Origin: Salticus scenicus
Lineage: Eukaryota; Arthropoda; Arachnida; Araneae; Salticidae
Assembly: GCA_963930645.1 (NCBI GenBank)
Contig: OZ005651.1
Coordinates: forward strand, 132,225,475 to 132,289,474
Length of the DNA: 64,000 bases
Reading direction: 5' to 3'
Each line of letters opens with the position of its first letter. Within the stretch, counting starts at the first letter, position 1. A model generated the notes under the pieces. That model saw only the letters and a program-made list of their open reading frames with translations, had not been told where the DNA came from and made no database searches. The translations under genes were made by a program, and so were the position numbers. Shown here piece by piece: positions 14,220 to 27,568 of the stretch.

Positions 14220-16548
14220 ACTGAAACAGTATTTAGAGCATTTAAAGGTGTAAAAAAAGAGCATTTTTTAAGCGTGTAAACAGATTTAATATTATGTTTT
14301 ACTTCTGCTAATAAAGCTATAGTAAAAAATAAAAAATAAACGATGAGTATTATACATTATTTAACTGAACAAGAAAAATAACTAAGCAAAATTAGAGTTT
14401 TGAATCTCGAGAATTTCTTTATTAATGGTTCATACTTTTGTAAGCACCCTCGTGCTGGGATTTAAATACGAAAAGTTTAATGGTAATTTCTTTCTTTCTT
14501 TTTTTTTTTTTTTTTGGATATTTTACCTTACGATTTAAAGAAGCACAGAAAAGCACATTTTCATTAATTTTCATTAAATAGTTAGTGAAACAATAATAAT
14601 TAAGAAAATTAACCACTTATTGTTAAAGATAAATTTATTCCATAACTTAATGACCAATTTACTTAGTTCATTAATTTTTATTTGTGAGGAAATTTTGGAA
14701 GGTAGAAAGTACAATTTCAACTAAATTTTTCTTAAAAGTTAAAAATTAAAAATTTTCAATTGAGAAATTTTATTAGTTTTTAATAAATAATGATGATTTT
14801 CCACTTATATTTTAATTTCAACTATTTTAATTTAGATTTTTTATTCTAATTATCGATGTTAATACAGTACTCAAACAAATTAGAGCGCGCATTTAATGTG
14901 GTTTTTCATATATACTTTTGTAATGTAATTATATTCACTCACTTACACACATCCACATTGAGGATTAATACATTAAATATTTCATTAAAAAAAAATTCTT
15001 GGAATTTTTTTCACTTACAAGAGATCTTTTATTTCCATTCCGATCATAAATTCACCATGTTTAAAACATTATTTTTTCTTTAAAAAAATACTGTAAAAAC
15101 ATACAAAATAATTGCTTAAAAACAAATTATACGATCATGTATGTACATTTACTGAAAACATGGATCACTTATTTCTATGGCTATTTAATACATTAAAATT
15201 ATACTGATCCAACAGTACCAGTTAATTAGAAGTAACATCTATTCTTTTTTGGTAATTATATTTTGTTTTCAATCAGCATATTGCAATTGGAACTACATAA
15301 CTATAAATGTTTAATGGAAACTTTCACTTTTGACAAAAATATGTATGCCATCTACGTTCTGTAGCTGTATTCTATAGTTTAACAATGCTCACAGTTAGGA
15401 TAAAATGTTATGAGATTTAAGTTCTTGAGAATTTTGATTCCCCAATATTAAATAAAATTTAAAGATTTTTGTTCGTGTTTCGTACAATAATAATATTATT
15501 TCACTAAATCTTTGTATGAGTATACAACACACACAAATAGCCAAAGAAAATAGTATGATTTTGTAACTTATATAGTTTTATGTAGCATGATTCTTTCTCA
15601 ATGTTATTTTTCATATTTACCAAAGTAATTTAGTTCTATTGATTTTATAAGTTGCATCAATACAAAAATATTCCATTTACTGTTGTAATAGTAATTCGTG
15701 AAAACATTTATCCATATAATATAATTACAATAGTATAATTTAAAAAGTGATCCTCTCTCCCCCAAAAAAGTAAATACTTAAAACAAATTTTAATCAAATC
15801 GCCTATTAAATTTTACCACAAAATTGTGGAAAACAACAAAAATGTTTAGTTGGTAAAGAACTAAAACATACAATAGCCATCTTAAGAATTAAATTTATTG
15901 TACTTAAAATGGTAAAAAGAAATACTTAACAAACATAAAAGAAACAATAAATAATAACAATAAAAAAAAATAAGTAAGATGTAAACAATTGTGTTTACAT
16001 GTAAATTTATTAATCATTCGTTTTCTCAATGTATTTCAAGCACAGTCTTATTATACCTATGTCTTTTGGTACACCCTTTCCATAGTCAGTTTTAGCACTT
16101 AAACTATTTAAAGAAAGAAAGGCTTTGATTTATCTAATAAATAAGACGGTACTTTATTTCTGACAGTTGAAAGAGTAACAAATTTCTACATGTGTCTTAT
16201 TAGGTTTTAACTATTTTTTTTTATCTTAGAAAACATTTTATCTTGGACATTGTATTGAAATATTTTTAAGGAAGTTTTTTTGCTAACTATACTTAACTCT
16301 TTTGATGGGAACAATTAAGTTAAAAAAATAATAATTGTACATTTTTTTTTTCTTTTTTTACATTATCTAAAATTAACAAACGTAGTTTTATTTTAAAAGA
16401 TAACATCCAATAATTTTAGAACAATTACATGTAACTTAACTTCAACTGAATTATAACCGTGCTATATTTATCTTAGAATAAAAAACTTAAAAAAAAAATG
16501 ACCATTATAAAATATCAGGATTTCATAACTGTTTTTTTAACTTTCATT

Positions 16549-16595
<47 letters not shown>

Positions 16596-17160
16596 TTCCC
16601 GCGATGAATCATTTGTGAACTCCAGAAGAAATATTTAAACTAGTTTTCAATAGTTTTCATAAGATTAGTGTTATTTTCATTTTCTTGAAACCTAAATGTC
16701 CATGGAAATATTATTTATGCAAAAACTAAGTAATTAAGACGGCGGATATAATTTACGGTTTCTTCTGTGTTTTATGTGTTAATGTTTATTGCGTATTTTC
16801 TTTCTAGATTATTCATTAGCTTTTTAATCATTATTTTCGACATTCAAGCATGTTTTTTGTCACTTTTAGCTTACTTAATGACATAAGAATGCTAATTTTT
16901 AAGTACTGACAAGTCATACATTCCAAAGACCTTAGAACTGTGGCGCTTTAATGATGGAATAATAGTAAATGAGACAACGTTCAGTGTCATTTAACTATGA
17001 TACGTAATTCATTTTTATCTTGAGCTTGAGTTTAACTCGAAACATTTAGATACTATGAGTAGTGCATTTTCTTAGCGATTATAAAAAATGTTATAATGCA
17101 TTAGTACTCTAATCTAGAATTCCCTTAGTAATATTGTTTTCCAATATGATTAATAGGCTA
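14220..17160. other. AT-rich sequence, nothing recognised
   Basis: Contains poly(A) at about 16553-16592 and many short A/T runs. Short frames at 14422-14616 and 14856-15083 are AT-driven and without motifs. Confidence 0.6.
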
Positions 17161-17167
17161 TAGTTTT

Positions 17168-17302
17168 TAGAATAATTAAGATAATAATATCTACCATTTA
17201 TACCATACAAGTTTGAACGACTAGCCGCATTAATTTTTACAAGATCAAAATCTAAAATTTCTGTAAAATAAATGGTGGCAGTTATTATCTTAATTATTCT
17301 AT
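17168..17302. mobile_element. 135-bp MITE with about 35-bp terminal inverted repeats
   Basis: Both ends contain TAGAATAATTAAGATAATAA, and the inner parts of the arms share TACCATTTA in opposite orientation. No coding capacity. The superfamily is not determined. Confidence 0.6.
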
Positions 17303-17483
17303 ACTTTCAAGCATTTATAAAATTTAAATAAACATTTCCTCCCGATCAAGTTTCATCTGTAAGGTTAGATCTGTATTCTCAGAGTAGATGGAACAAAACT
17401 GAAGTTTTCCAAATTCCATGTAAACGAACTGAGTGACCAACAATCGACTGGACAGCTTGTACGTTTCGTAAAGCAACGTTATT

Positions 17484-17611
17484 GGCATCTGCAATATTTT
17501 AATGTGAGCTGCAGGGGAAGCTAACACTTTGTCCTTCACATAGTCTAATAAAAAGAAATCAAGAGAGGTTAAGTATGGGAATCGATGTAATGATAGTAAA
17601 ACTACAAGCAA
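17484..17611 (-). pseudogene. Decayed DDE transposase fragment
   Basis: On the minus strand the frame includes RFPYLTSLDFFLLDYVKDKV. This resembles the mariner/Tc1-type C-terminal motif that normally reads (R)SPDLTPLDFFLWGYVKDKV, followed by a helix with a PAAHIKIL-like stretch. The aspartate of the PDLTP motif is replaced by tyrosine, and the upstream catalytic domain is absent. It is a small remnant; the remainder of the open frame, down to 17324, has no match that I recognise. Confidence 0.45.
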
Positions 17612-17619
17612 TGCTAAAT

Positions 17620-18560
17620 AAACTGAACTTAGGAACTAGTAATGCAATCTGAAGGAAAAATTTAGAACTATTTTTTATTTGCTTAGAACAAACTTTTTTC
17701 CTTTAGAAGCATTGTAGGGCAAACCGCACTAGCATACGATACGTACTTGATTTTATAATATATTTTAAACGGTGTCAGAGACTTTTGACGCACAGTGTGT
17801 GCATAATTAATTAAAGAAAAATTTCAATATAATTATATATTTGAGTTACAATTATTTGTATTTTTTATTACTGAAGATTAGGTTACATACTATATTCACA
17901 TACTTATATTCTCATCATTACTGTAATTCTAAATTAATTACAAAAGTTTACAATCTGAAACGAGAAGAAAAGTAATTCTCATTAGCATATTTAATGAAAA
18001 TGTCTAGAAAAAAGTCCTAATGTATACTTCAACTTAGTAAACTTATTGTATGGCGGTAGCAATAATGAGTATCAAGTTTAAATCTCCCACTCAAAGATAA
18101 ATTAGAACTGTTTTACCGTACCGTAAAAATTGCGATTCCGGATGTAAAGGTGAGACTTGTCTCCTGAACACTATTGAATTATAAGAATATAAAGTTATTC
18201 TAAATCGGTTTTCTATGCTAAAATTCACTTTTTTTAATGATGGTTTACTGTTGAAAATGCCATATGGGCATTTTAAAATCAGTACCTACTCTCATTTTTT
18301 CGTGCATTCTTATTAAATAGAAAGGAAAAATAGTTTTCATCATTATTGTACTGTTGAGTGACTGCATGAATGCTGAAATGTTTCAGGGATTTTATTTTGT
18401 CTTTAATTTAATCTTACATACATATTTGCTTAATTTCATATAAAAATTTTAACTGTCATTTGAATTTCAAATTTTTATAATAATGTAGACGAAGTTGAGC
18501 TCGGCTCACATACCTTTAATATCTAACTCATGTCCTAGTTATCCAGTCCTTAATAAAAGT
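17620..18560. other. AT-rich sequence, nothing recognised
   Basis: No frame, inverted repeat or RNA motif that I can support. Confidence 0.6.
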
Positions 18561-18566
18561 ATATTA

Positions 18567-20179
18567 AAGTCCGTCTCAAAAGTTTATCGACAACCGTTTT
18601 TTGGATTTAAGAGGTAATTAAACGAGTAAGAAAGACGAAATAAATTATGCAAATATGTATTGACATAATACAAATAACAAAATACTTAAAGAAATTTAAA
18701 CAGTCATAAATTTAATATGAAAAAAAATAATGTTGTCAAAAAAAAAAAAAAAAAAAAAAAAATAGACAATTGGTGTTAAAAGTTGATTGAAGTACTGATC
18801 TCCAAATTTGCATATTCAAAGGTCATGTGCTTGTAACGCAGTGCAACGTGCAGTTTTCCAAAAATGAAATTTTGTAAATTTATCGTTTGAAAGCTCGTGG
18901 ACATCGCAAGAAAAATTGAACGCAGCAGGGATTGACTTTACCATATTCTGTCAAAAGGTGACAATTTTGAAACAAAATCACGTTCTGGGCGACCAAAGAA
19001 AACAAGTGAACGGCAAGACAGAGAGATTTTCAGATTAGTTTCAACCCAGAACCTGTCTGTATGGCCAATTTCTAGAGAAGTGACTATTCCAGCATCAAAA
19101 TCCACGGTGCATCGACGGCTTCAGGTAAGCTTGCTTATCGCAAAATGCGTCGATCACCAAAGTTGACAAAACGGCATAAAGACGCTCATGTTCAGTGGAC
19201 TCGAAATCATATGAATTGGACAGATGAATGGTTGAGTGCTCTCTTTAGTGATGAAAAGAAGTTCAATTTAGATGGCCCCGATAGTTGGGCATATTACTGG
19301 CACGATATTCGCAAGGAATCATAAACTTTTTTCAACAGACAACAAGGAGGGGTTTCACTCATTGTGCGGGGAGCATTTTCCTTTAAAGGAACTACCTTCA
19401 CTACTGATATTGTTTTTTTAAAAGGTCGTCAATGTTTCGAATATTACCAGAAAATGCTAGAAGTACGGTTACTTCTATTTGGAAAGTTGCTAAGTGGGGA
19501 AGAATGAATCAGCAAAACAATTGTTCCTTTCACGTGTCAAACTCTACAATGCAATGGTTTAGACAAAACCAAGTAACTGTTACGGACTGGCCAGCCCTAA
19601 ATCCTGACCTGAACCCAATGGATAACCTTTGGGAAATATTTGCTAGAGACGTATATGCTAATGGCGTCAATTCACTCAATGTGGGGAGCTTTTTCCTTTA
19701 ATGGAACTACCGATTTTGTTTTTTGAAAGGTCATCAATGTTCCGAAGATTACTAGAAAATGCTAGAAGTACAGTTACTTCCATTTAGAAAGTTGCTAGGG
19801 GTGGGGTGGGGGAAGGGATGGATGGATATATTAACAAGACAATTGCTCCATTCACGTGTCAAGCTCTACAATGCAATGGTTTAGACAAAATCAAGTAACT
19901 GTTATGGACTAGCCAGGCCTAAGTCCTGACCTGAACCCAATGGAGAACCTTTGGGAAATATTAGCTAGAGAATTATATTAATGGGAGTAAAATTCAACAG
20001 TTCCAGATTTAAAGCTGCAAATTGAAAGAAGTTTGTTTTCTCTGAAGCCAGAATTTCTTCAAACTCTTGTTTTGAGTATGCCTGATGGAGTTTTTGAAGT
20101 GATTAGGAAAAATGGCTCAAATATTTGAATATTAAAGAAAAAAAAAAAACAAGTTGTTTATAAACTTTTGGGACGGTAA
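18567..20179 (+). mobile_element. Tc1/mariner-superfamily transposon, inactive
   Basis: The left terminal repeat (about 18567-18596) contains CCGTCTCAAAAGTTTATCGA. The matching right end (about 20148-20177) contains CCGTCCCAAAAGTTTATAAA on the other strand. A second related end lies at about 20319-20355 and finishes CAGTGCGTTCC...TA on the other strand, so the element may have been longer or flanked by another copy. The transposase gene between the ends is broken by stops, frameshifts and an internal duplication. Confidence 0.75.
18850..20128 (+). pseudogene. Tc1/Tc3-like transposase, frameshifted and internally duplicated
   Basis: The recognisable order is an N-terminal helix-turn-helix region with the GRPKKTSERQ hinge (about 18985), the second DNA-binding part ending VPASKSTVHRRLQ-like (about 19130), then SDEKKFNLDGPDSW (first catalytic Asp, about 19250). 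The central and C-terminal parts follow twice because of a 317-bp tandem duplication (19356-19672, then 19673 to about 19985). In the first unit the second catalytic Asp is Asn (QQNNCSFH) and the glutamate of NPDLNPxEN is Asp. In the second unit QDNCSIH and NPMENLW-type residues are retained but a stop follows VTVMD. The C-terminus ends MPDGVFEVIRKNGSNI. The encoded enzyme would have cut and joined its own transposon ends in the nucleus. It is clearly dead. Confidence 0.7.
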
Positions 20180-20359
20180 ATTTTCATTTTTAGTTGCTAT
20201 CACGAAGTCTGTGATTGCAAGATATTGTTTTTGTATAGTCTTATTATTGTCTTGAAATTACTTATAATTAAAAATTATTTTGAAATCTTTTTTCATCTTT
20301 TTCATTTGTAAAAGAAAACAAAAACCAGTTGTCTATAAACCTTTGGAACGCACTGTATA

Positions 20360-22050
20360 AATAGTGTTTTTGACAAAATACATCTTTAAAAATTAAGCTT
20401 TATGTTACAAAATATAGAGAAAAATTTAATGTACATCGATTACGCAAAAATTAAAGTTTGTAAATAAATCTCTAAATAAACTTGTATTTTTCATGTTTTG
20501 TAGATAGGAAATAAATAAAATAAAATAAAATATACTAATGCATTGCATAACACTCAAAAAGCGCTTAAGTTTCACTATTTAAATAATATTTCTGATGTTT
20601 GTTTAGATTATTTCAAATATAAACAAATGACGCGAAAGCAAAAACGAAACAAAATAAACAAAGCCATAAACTATATTTATCACGAAGTTTTCTCTGCATA
20701 ATTACCAGCGATGCACATATAAAATAAATAAATAAATGCCTATCAATCTATTACGTGTGTGAAATATATAAAGAATATATATCAGAAATTTTCATTTTCT
20801 CAAAGATTTTCTAATTAATTTTTCATTATTCTCAGTTATGCGTTCTATTATTCGATACAAAACTTCAAGCACAAAGTGTATATAATTAACTAAAATTTTT
20901 ATGATAAATTAGTTTACAACTGATAATTACAGCATAATCATAGGAAGTATATTATTGATGCACTCTTTCACGTACAATACGTGCATAAAGATACCTCGTT
21001 TGTAGGGAATTTATAACACATCATATTTTATCTATTTTTTTTTTTAATAAATGATTTATCTCCATAAAAATATGAATAAAATGAATATGTTCATACGAAA
21101 AACAGTCTTTTGCTTCATATTAAAAATATTGTAACTTTTGTCGTAAGTGTCAGTAATTTGTTTTAATCCTAATAAATTTTTGTTATATTGCACTAGTTAA
21201 TAAAAGGAATAGAAATAATTTTAGAAATTTAATTATATATTTACGAAATTAAAAAGTTGAATTCATTGTCATATCCATGAATGAAGGTTTTGAAATTACA
21301 GAAGATTATAGATAATATCTACAATTTGAAAATTTACATTTTTAGCATTAGCACTACTCTTCCAATTATAAAATGTTGTCTTATAATATGCAGTTACTTT
21401 TTTATGCTATAGATTTTACAAAGGGCTGTATATTAAAAAATATTTGAAAAAATCTTTTGAGTATGCCACTTATGTAAATTCGTCTTTCAATATGGAGCAA
21501 CACAACTCAAAGCCGTGTTTCATACGCAGATAGCATGATATCCACGCATTATGAAAATACTTATGGAATTAAAAAAAAGAAAAATAGAAGTTACCCAATA
21601 TTTTATATTGAGAATATAACTATAAAGGTATATTTTAACAGGTATGCTTAGATGATTCTATATTTAAAAGATGCAAAGGACAAAAACATCAGCCTACTGT
21701 GAGGAGAAGGTTTTCCCGAAAGTCTGATTTGGTTTGATTTGGTTTGGTCTTCTCGCTCCATCATGGTCATTTCTTGCACACGATGGTTAATATGACCAAG
21801 GTCTTCAATTTAAAGTTAATTTTAAGCCATTACAAACGTCCATGCTTGAAGGTCTGAAATCTTCACAAGAAACTATCCGAAATATTGTTAAAGGATTGAT
21901 AATATAGAGGAGAAGTTGATAATATGGGAAAGCCAATGTCTGTCAAGAAGACCAAGAAAATTAAGGTTCCAAGACCACCCTAGATATGTAAAACGCCCTC
22001 AATTACTTTTATAAAGACAAAAATAAAATAATTACAAGATAAAAAGAACT
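20360..22050. other. AT-rich sequence, nothing firm
   Basis: A TTTGGTTTGATTTGGTTTGG segment at about 21728 with nearby TCATGGTCAT/ATATGACCAA hints at a repeat fragment but is too short to assign. Confidence 0.5.
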
Positions 22051-22057
22051 TTTTATA

Positions 22058-22837
22058 TACCATGTGTTTAAATTTTCTGTTGAATCGTATAAACGCTACC
22101 GAAGGCAGCGGGAACTCGGAATAATTGGCTAAAAATATAAAAAAAATTCATTGTTATGGTGTTTTGAGCTATTATAAAAGTTTCAAATGGTTAGCTTGCT
22201 AGTCGGAAAGTTAGTTTAAAACCGATTGCAAGCTTTGTACTGGTAACGCTGCCGAAGGCAGCAGGGACCCGAAACAGTTGGTTAAAAGTATTTAAAAAAG
22301 GATTTTCACACCGTATTCTGAACTATTCTGAAAGTTTCAAATGTCTAGCTAGTCGGGAAGTTAGTTAAATAAATTTTCTGTTCAATCATATAAACGCTGC
22401 CGAAGGCAGTAGGGACCTGAAACAATTGACTAAAAGTATTAAAAAATGTATTTTCACCGTGTTCTGAGCTATCATGAAAGTTTCAAATGCCTACCTAGTC
22501 GGGAAGTTAGTTAAAAATCGATTGCAAGCTTTGTATTGGTAATGCTGCCGAAGGCAGCAGGAACCCGAAACAGTTGGCTAAATGTATTTTAAAAAATGAA
22601 TTTTCACCATGTTCTGAACTATTCTGAAAGTTTCAAATGTCTAGCTGGTCGGAAAGTTAGTTAAATAAATTTTCTGTTGAATCATATAAACGCTGCCGAA
22701 GGCAGTATGGACCTGAAACAGTTGACTAAAAGTGTTTAAAAAATGTATTGTCACCGTGTTCTGAGCTATCCTGAAAGTTTCAAATGTCTAGGTAGTCGGG
22801 AAGTTAGTTAAAAATCGATTGCAAGGTTTGTACTGGA
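22058..22837. repeat. Tandem array, 148-bp unit with a 296-bp higher-order period
   Basis: A landmark hairpin, GCTGCCGAAGGCAGC, recurs at about 22095, 22248, 22396, 22544 and 22692, giving spacings of 153, 148, 148 and 148. Two unit types alternate: one preceded by TTTTCTGTTGAATCATATAA, the other by GATTGCAAGCTTTGTACTGG. Each unit also contains GTTCTGAGCTAT and AGTCGGGAAGTTAG. The array ends in a CAAACCAACAAACCAACCAG stretch. No coding potential. Confidence 0.9.
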
Positions 22838-22839
22838 CA

Positions 22840-24680
22840 AACCAACAAACCAACCAGAATCGAAGTTAATAAAAACATGGCCAAAAAAAAAAAAAAAATG
22901 ATTAGTGAAAAGTGTTGATTAGAAAAAAAACTTTCAATATTTTTAAACGGGGTTAAAGCTCATCCTTACCGACTTATAACTGAACAAATCCTACAGGCAG
23001 CGAACGTTAGGAGTTACGACTCTTGCGATTTCATGAACACTTTTATTAGTAGAAGTCCAGCTAATGCTCCTAAAATTCATAGTACGAACTACTAATATAA
23101 ACGAAATGATTAATACTTTCCTTTAATGAAAATCATAATAGTTTAAATAGCCAGAGTTTGACGCTAAAAATCCCACATGCAATGTTGATATCAACTACAC
23201 TGGCCAATGTTTGGTTGATGCAAAATTTCAAGTAACAAATGATTGACTTTGTAATTTTTGAGGGCATGTTAACTAGATCATGATACTTGACGCTTCCGCA
23301 AAGCATAGCACCATACAAAACATAATTAGCAAAAGTTGCATTGCTTCTACAATTCTATTTCATTATTATTATGCACATTGTATCTTTTTCTGCTATATCG
23401 AATACGCTCTATAGTTTTATAATGGGCATTTATCCCTTATCTAGTATGATTTTCGAGATAGTAATGTTATTTGTTTGCCACCAGGGGATATTAAAATAAA
23501 TTTTACGGGGAAAATCGCAGCCCTTTGAGTAGACACAGATTTAATTTTTATTTCAATAGCTGATGCCTTTTCCAATTTAAGGAAGAAAAGGCAAGTCTGT
23601 ATAATTAGTAAATAATAATAATATAAATATAATGAAAATAGTAACATAAACATTGACCTTTCTTGAGTAACATTTGTGGTTACAGATAATTATCATACAT
23701 ATATAACTAAGTTCAGAATTTGAAACGCTGTTTTATTTTTTCATTCCCTTTTATAAAGCAAATATCAAGAGCAAAAATACTTAACTTTTTTCATTGTGTT
23801 ATTTTCAGAATGGGCCGTGAAGTATTCACGTAATACTCTCCATTAATTGAAGTGGGTTTCAATAAATCTTTCAAAGCTTTAGCAAGCTCATCATGCTATA
23901 AAAAAATCACAAAAATGATAACAGTGAAGACGAGCCTTAAATGAATTATGATTCGTTACTATATTAAGACTGTTGTTAAATCACTTGGTGTCACATAGCT
24001 GATTGTTTTAAATCATAAGTGCTACGAAATGTCAGCTTAAAAGCTAATAATTTACTGAAGTAGTTCAATCAGTAGCTTATATATATATATATATATATGC
24101 TCTATTTTTCTTGTCTTTGAAGATTTTATAATGGTCTTAATGATATATGTATGGAATAAACCAAAAAAAAAAAAAAGAAAAAAAAAAAAAAACATTGCCA
24201 TGAAGACTTTCGATAGATTCTTTGTTTCATTATTTCAAAAACATTTTTTTTTTCTTTTTTAAGAAATCATTTCAAATAACTATAGTTCAAGGTGCACATC
24301 TTCCATAATAGCCCGGAAACGATTGTAAACGTGAAATGTTGGCATTCCAAAATATTTCCAATTTAATTTTTTTTTTTATTATCTTTTTTACAAAACATAT
24401 TCTTATTTAATTTATCATACTTTCCCGGATGTAATTTTGAGGGATGTAATTTTTATTTAAAACAAATATAGACAATTCTCACTACAAAAAGTTATAAGTT
24501 CAGTTTCCCTCATAATTGTTTTTCTTTTAGGGTTACAATCAAAATTTATTATTTGCAATGTAGTATAATGCAAAATTTCTTTTAGAAATATACAATATCA
24601 AATATCAAATTTGAATTATTTATGTAAGTTATAAATTGAAAGAAAAAGTAAACACTTATTGTGTGATCATTTCGTCTTTA
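22840..24680. other. AT-rich sequence with short (TA)n
   Basis: (TA)n at about 24078-24099. Two minus-strand frames (23133-23318 and 23441-23653) are open but carry no motif that I can identify. Confidence 0.5.
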
Positions 24681-24686
24681 CTTTTT

Positions 24687-25042
24687 TGTAGGGGAGAGTC
24701 CGGAGGAATGGGACATTGGGAGAGATGGGACACCTAAAATTATTCTTAAAATAAGCATTGTTTTTAATTTTTGACACTTCCACCAGGTGAAGTAACTACA
24801 GACTCATATTTGTTGCTATTTATCATTTTAGTTGGAGAACTCTGTAAGTTTATGTAACAAAAAAACTATTTTATAACACCAAAAGTAAACAATTGCTTAA
24901 TTTTCAAGGCAAGTTTTCAACGTCCCTCACTGATGTCAGCATAATTACTTTTCATATTTTATATACATAATAATATAACTTTTATGAATTAGTAGCTAAA
25001 TTAGGCCTAAAAGTAGCATGTGTCTAATAATAAATTATTATT

Positions 25043-25078
<36 letters not shown>

Positions 25079-25986
25079 TTTTTGGAAAATAATGAAAAGG
25101 GAGAGATGGGGCAGAGCACCTCAGGGAGGGATGGGACATGTAAGAAAAAGAAGAATGAAGATTCTGATACTCCTTAAACAGAAAATATCAAGAAGAAAAT
25201 GAATGAATAGATGGAAGAAAAAATGTACGAAATAAGTTCAAAATCAGGGAAAATAATTGGTGTGGCACTCACACGACTTTTGTTTACCCTTTCAACTTTT
25301 AAAAATACTTTATTTACCATATATGTATAAGGAATTTATTTTCATTCCTGAGCAGTTTTCCTGGATATGGTAAAACATACAAAAGAAATTACATTCACCA
25401 GTTACAGTTAGGATTGCTTGGTAATATTTGTTCTTGAGATATGCTGATAACACACACAGACTAGCCACTAAAAGCCTTATTAATATTCAGAACAATATGA
25501 AACATGTAAATATAACAAAAACTTAATTTTGAATATTTCAACTGAAAAACAGTACTTTCTCTGTTAGAAGTAAAAAAAAAAAAAAGATGAACTGATTGAG
25601 CATTTGAATTTTTTATTTTTAAGCGGTACATTATACTCTAATGTTGGATAAAATAGATGTTATTAGTAATTAATTAACCATACATACATCGTGTCCCACT
25701 GTTTTTGTCATTTTTCATAGTATGTCTGTATATTATGTATTTATTTTAATTTTATAAACATGTCCCATCCCTCCCTCATATAAGAGAGGAATGGGACATT
25801 TTTATGACTATGTTAATTGGCTTATAAAATTAATATTTTAATAATTACCATCAAATTTATATTTTTAAAAGATGTTAAAATGTTCCAATTTGTTTCTCTG
25901 AAACTTACAGTGTTGTACCAGTAAAAGTAAATTTGTAAAAAATATTTTTGTCAAAACTATCCCATCCCTCCCTACTCTCCCCTACA
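24687..25986. mobile_element. 1.3-kb DNA element with GGGATGGGACA subterminal repeats
   Basis: The ends read TGTAGGGGAGAGTCCGGAGG and, on the other strand, TGTAGGGGAGAGTAGGGAGG. Just inside the left end, ATGGGACA occurs twice; further copies lie near 25085-25140 (plus), 25763-25797 (both strands, as a palindrome) and 25965 (minus). The interior holds a (TTTA)n tract at about 25045-25080 and no transposase frame, so it would be non-autonomous. The superfamily is not determined; TA or TGTA could be the target duplication. Confidence 0.65.
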
Positions 25987-26083
25987 CAGATTAGAATAAT
26001 TCCTACTCGAAATTAATTAGAGAGATACGTGAATACACATATTTATACCTACAATATGAAAAAAAAAAGAAAAAGAAAAAAAA

Positions 26084-26350
26084 CCCTGTTATATTACAGA
26101 AAATTTCTAGCAGCAAGTCGCCAAGAAATATCCACAGGCTACGGGGGAAAAAAAAAATACGTTGACAAAAATTTCCGTAACTGAATAGCACAGAAAACGT
26201 GCGCACACAATAGATTTTTTTCTGTAGGACACATTAAAAAAAAAAAAAAAAAAAAAAAAATCCTGCTTATTACAGAAAATTTCTAGCAGCAAAATTTTCA
26301 AAAAATATCCGTATGTTATGGAAAAAAACACGATGACAAAAATTGTTACC
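26084..26350. repeat. Two-copy tandem repeat of about 178 bp
   Basis: The landmark TTACAGAAAATTTCTAGCAG occurs at about 26094 and again at about 26272, each preceded by a poly(A)-rich stretch. The second unit is diverged. The frames on the minus strand are AT-driven. Confidence 0.6.
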
Positions 26351-26571
26351 TTCTCAGCCACGAATGGCATTTTATGCTGTTACTTAGCACTTCCCAATCC
26401 TGTTTTAAAACCAAGTTCTTCGTATATAAAACAGAAAAATGCACAACAGCTATACGAAATCTGCATCAATGCTTACAGATTTAATATGTGTCTTTAAAAG
26501 TGTCTTTTAACAGAAAGAAATATAATTTTTACAGTAAATTTCTTTAGTTTTAGAAAACATAATTTTTTTTC

Positions 26572-26576
<5 letters not shown>

Positions 26577-26608
<32 letters not shown>
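26577..26608. repeat. (TA)n microsatellite
   Basis: Uninterrupted TA repeats. Further small repeats lie close by: poly(C) at about 27050 and (TAA)n at about 27208-27243. Confidence 0.9.
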
Positions 26609-27209
26609 TGTATTATATGTATCCTGCATATGTATTATTTAAAAGTTATGTTAATACCATTTAAGATCCTTTCAGTTAAACGCATGCAATTTCAAACATT
26701 TGTAAAAAAGAAGAAGATCCTGCATTGCATCATAAACATAACTAAACTGTTTAAATCACATACAATCACACTAAAGAGCAATTAATAATAAATACTTAAT
26801 AATAAAATCATTTTTTTTTCATCAGAAATAAAATTCATCGAGCAAGTATTTAGCATTGTACTGAAAGTTTCTACTTAATAATGTGACTCCCGAAAATTTG
26901 TAATTAAATTAAACTTTATTTATTTATTAAAACTACCTAGATAAAAAAAAATTATTCTTTATAAATTAATGGAAAAAATATAATAAATAATAATAATAAT
27001 AACTAATTAATAAAATATAATGCACGTAATATATAATTTCTGTGGCAAATCCCCCCCCCCCTCTAAATTTTCCCATTGCAGCAAATTTTCAAATTTTAGA
27101 ATTTTACAACTCTGTAGCCCCTCAGACGATATTTACCAGTTAAAATAATCCCCCCTCCCCCCCCCCAAAAAAAAAATCAAATTTATAGTCATAAAATTAC
27201 CGAAAAATG

Positions 27210-27244
<35 letters not shown>

Positions 27245-27388
27245 GGGGGTGATATGGCAAAATGGGCACCATATTGGGATAGAGGAGGCCATTTTACATA
27301 AGAAATTGCAAAAATGATGTTGGGGCCGATTTTCATGTAGAGCGGTGTTATTTTTGAAAATTTATTTTTCACGTGTGTATGTCATTAT

Positions 27389-27531
27389 GAGACTTGCCAA
27401 CATTTTTAATTTATTCGGGATCATTGTTAGTACCCGCTTTTTTTCCACACCAGTATTTTTACAGAATAATATTCTCCAATATCTAACTACGATTAAATAA
27501 GAAGAAAATTATTCTTTAAAAATACTGGTAC

Positions 27532-27568
<37 letters not shown>

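Noticed and set aside
22058..22837. CRISPR-like array
   Set aside because: Units are contiguous tandem repeats without unique spacers, in an animal genome.
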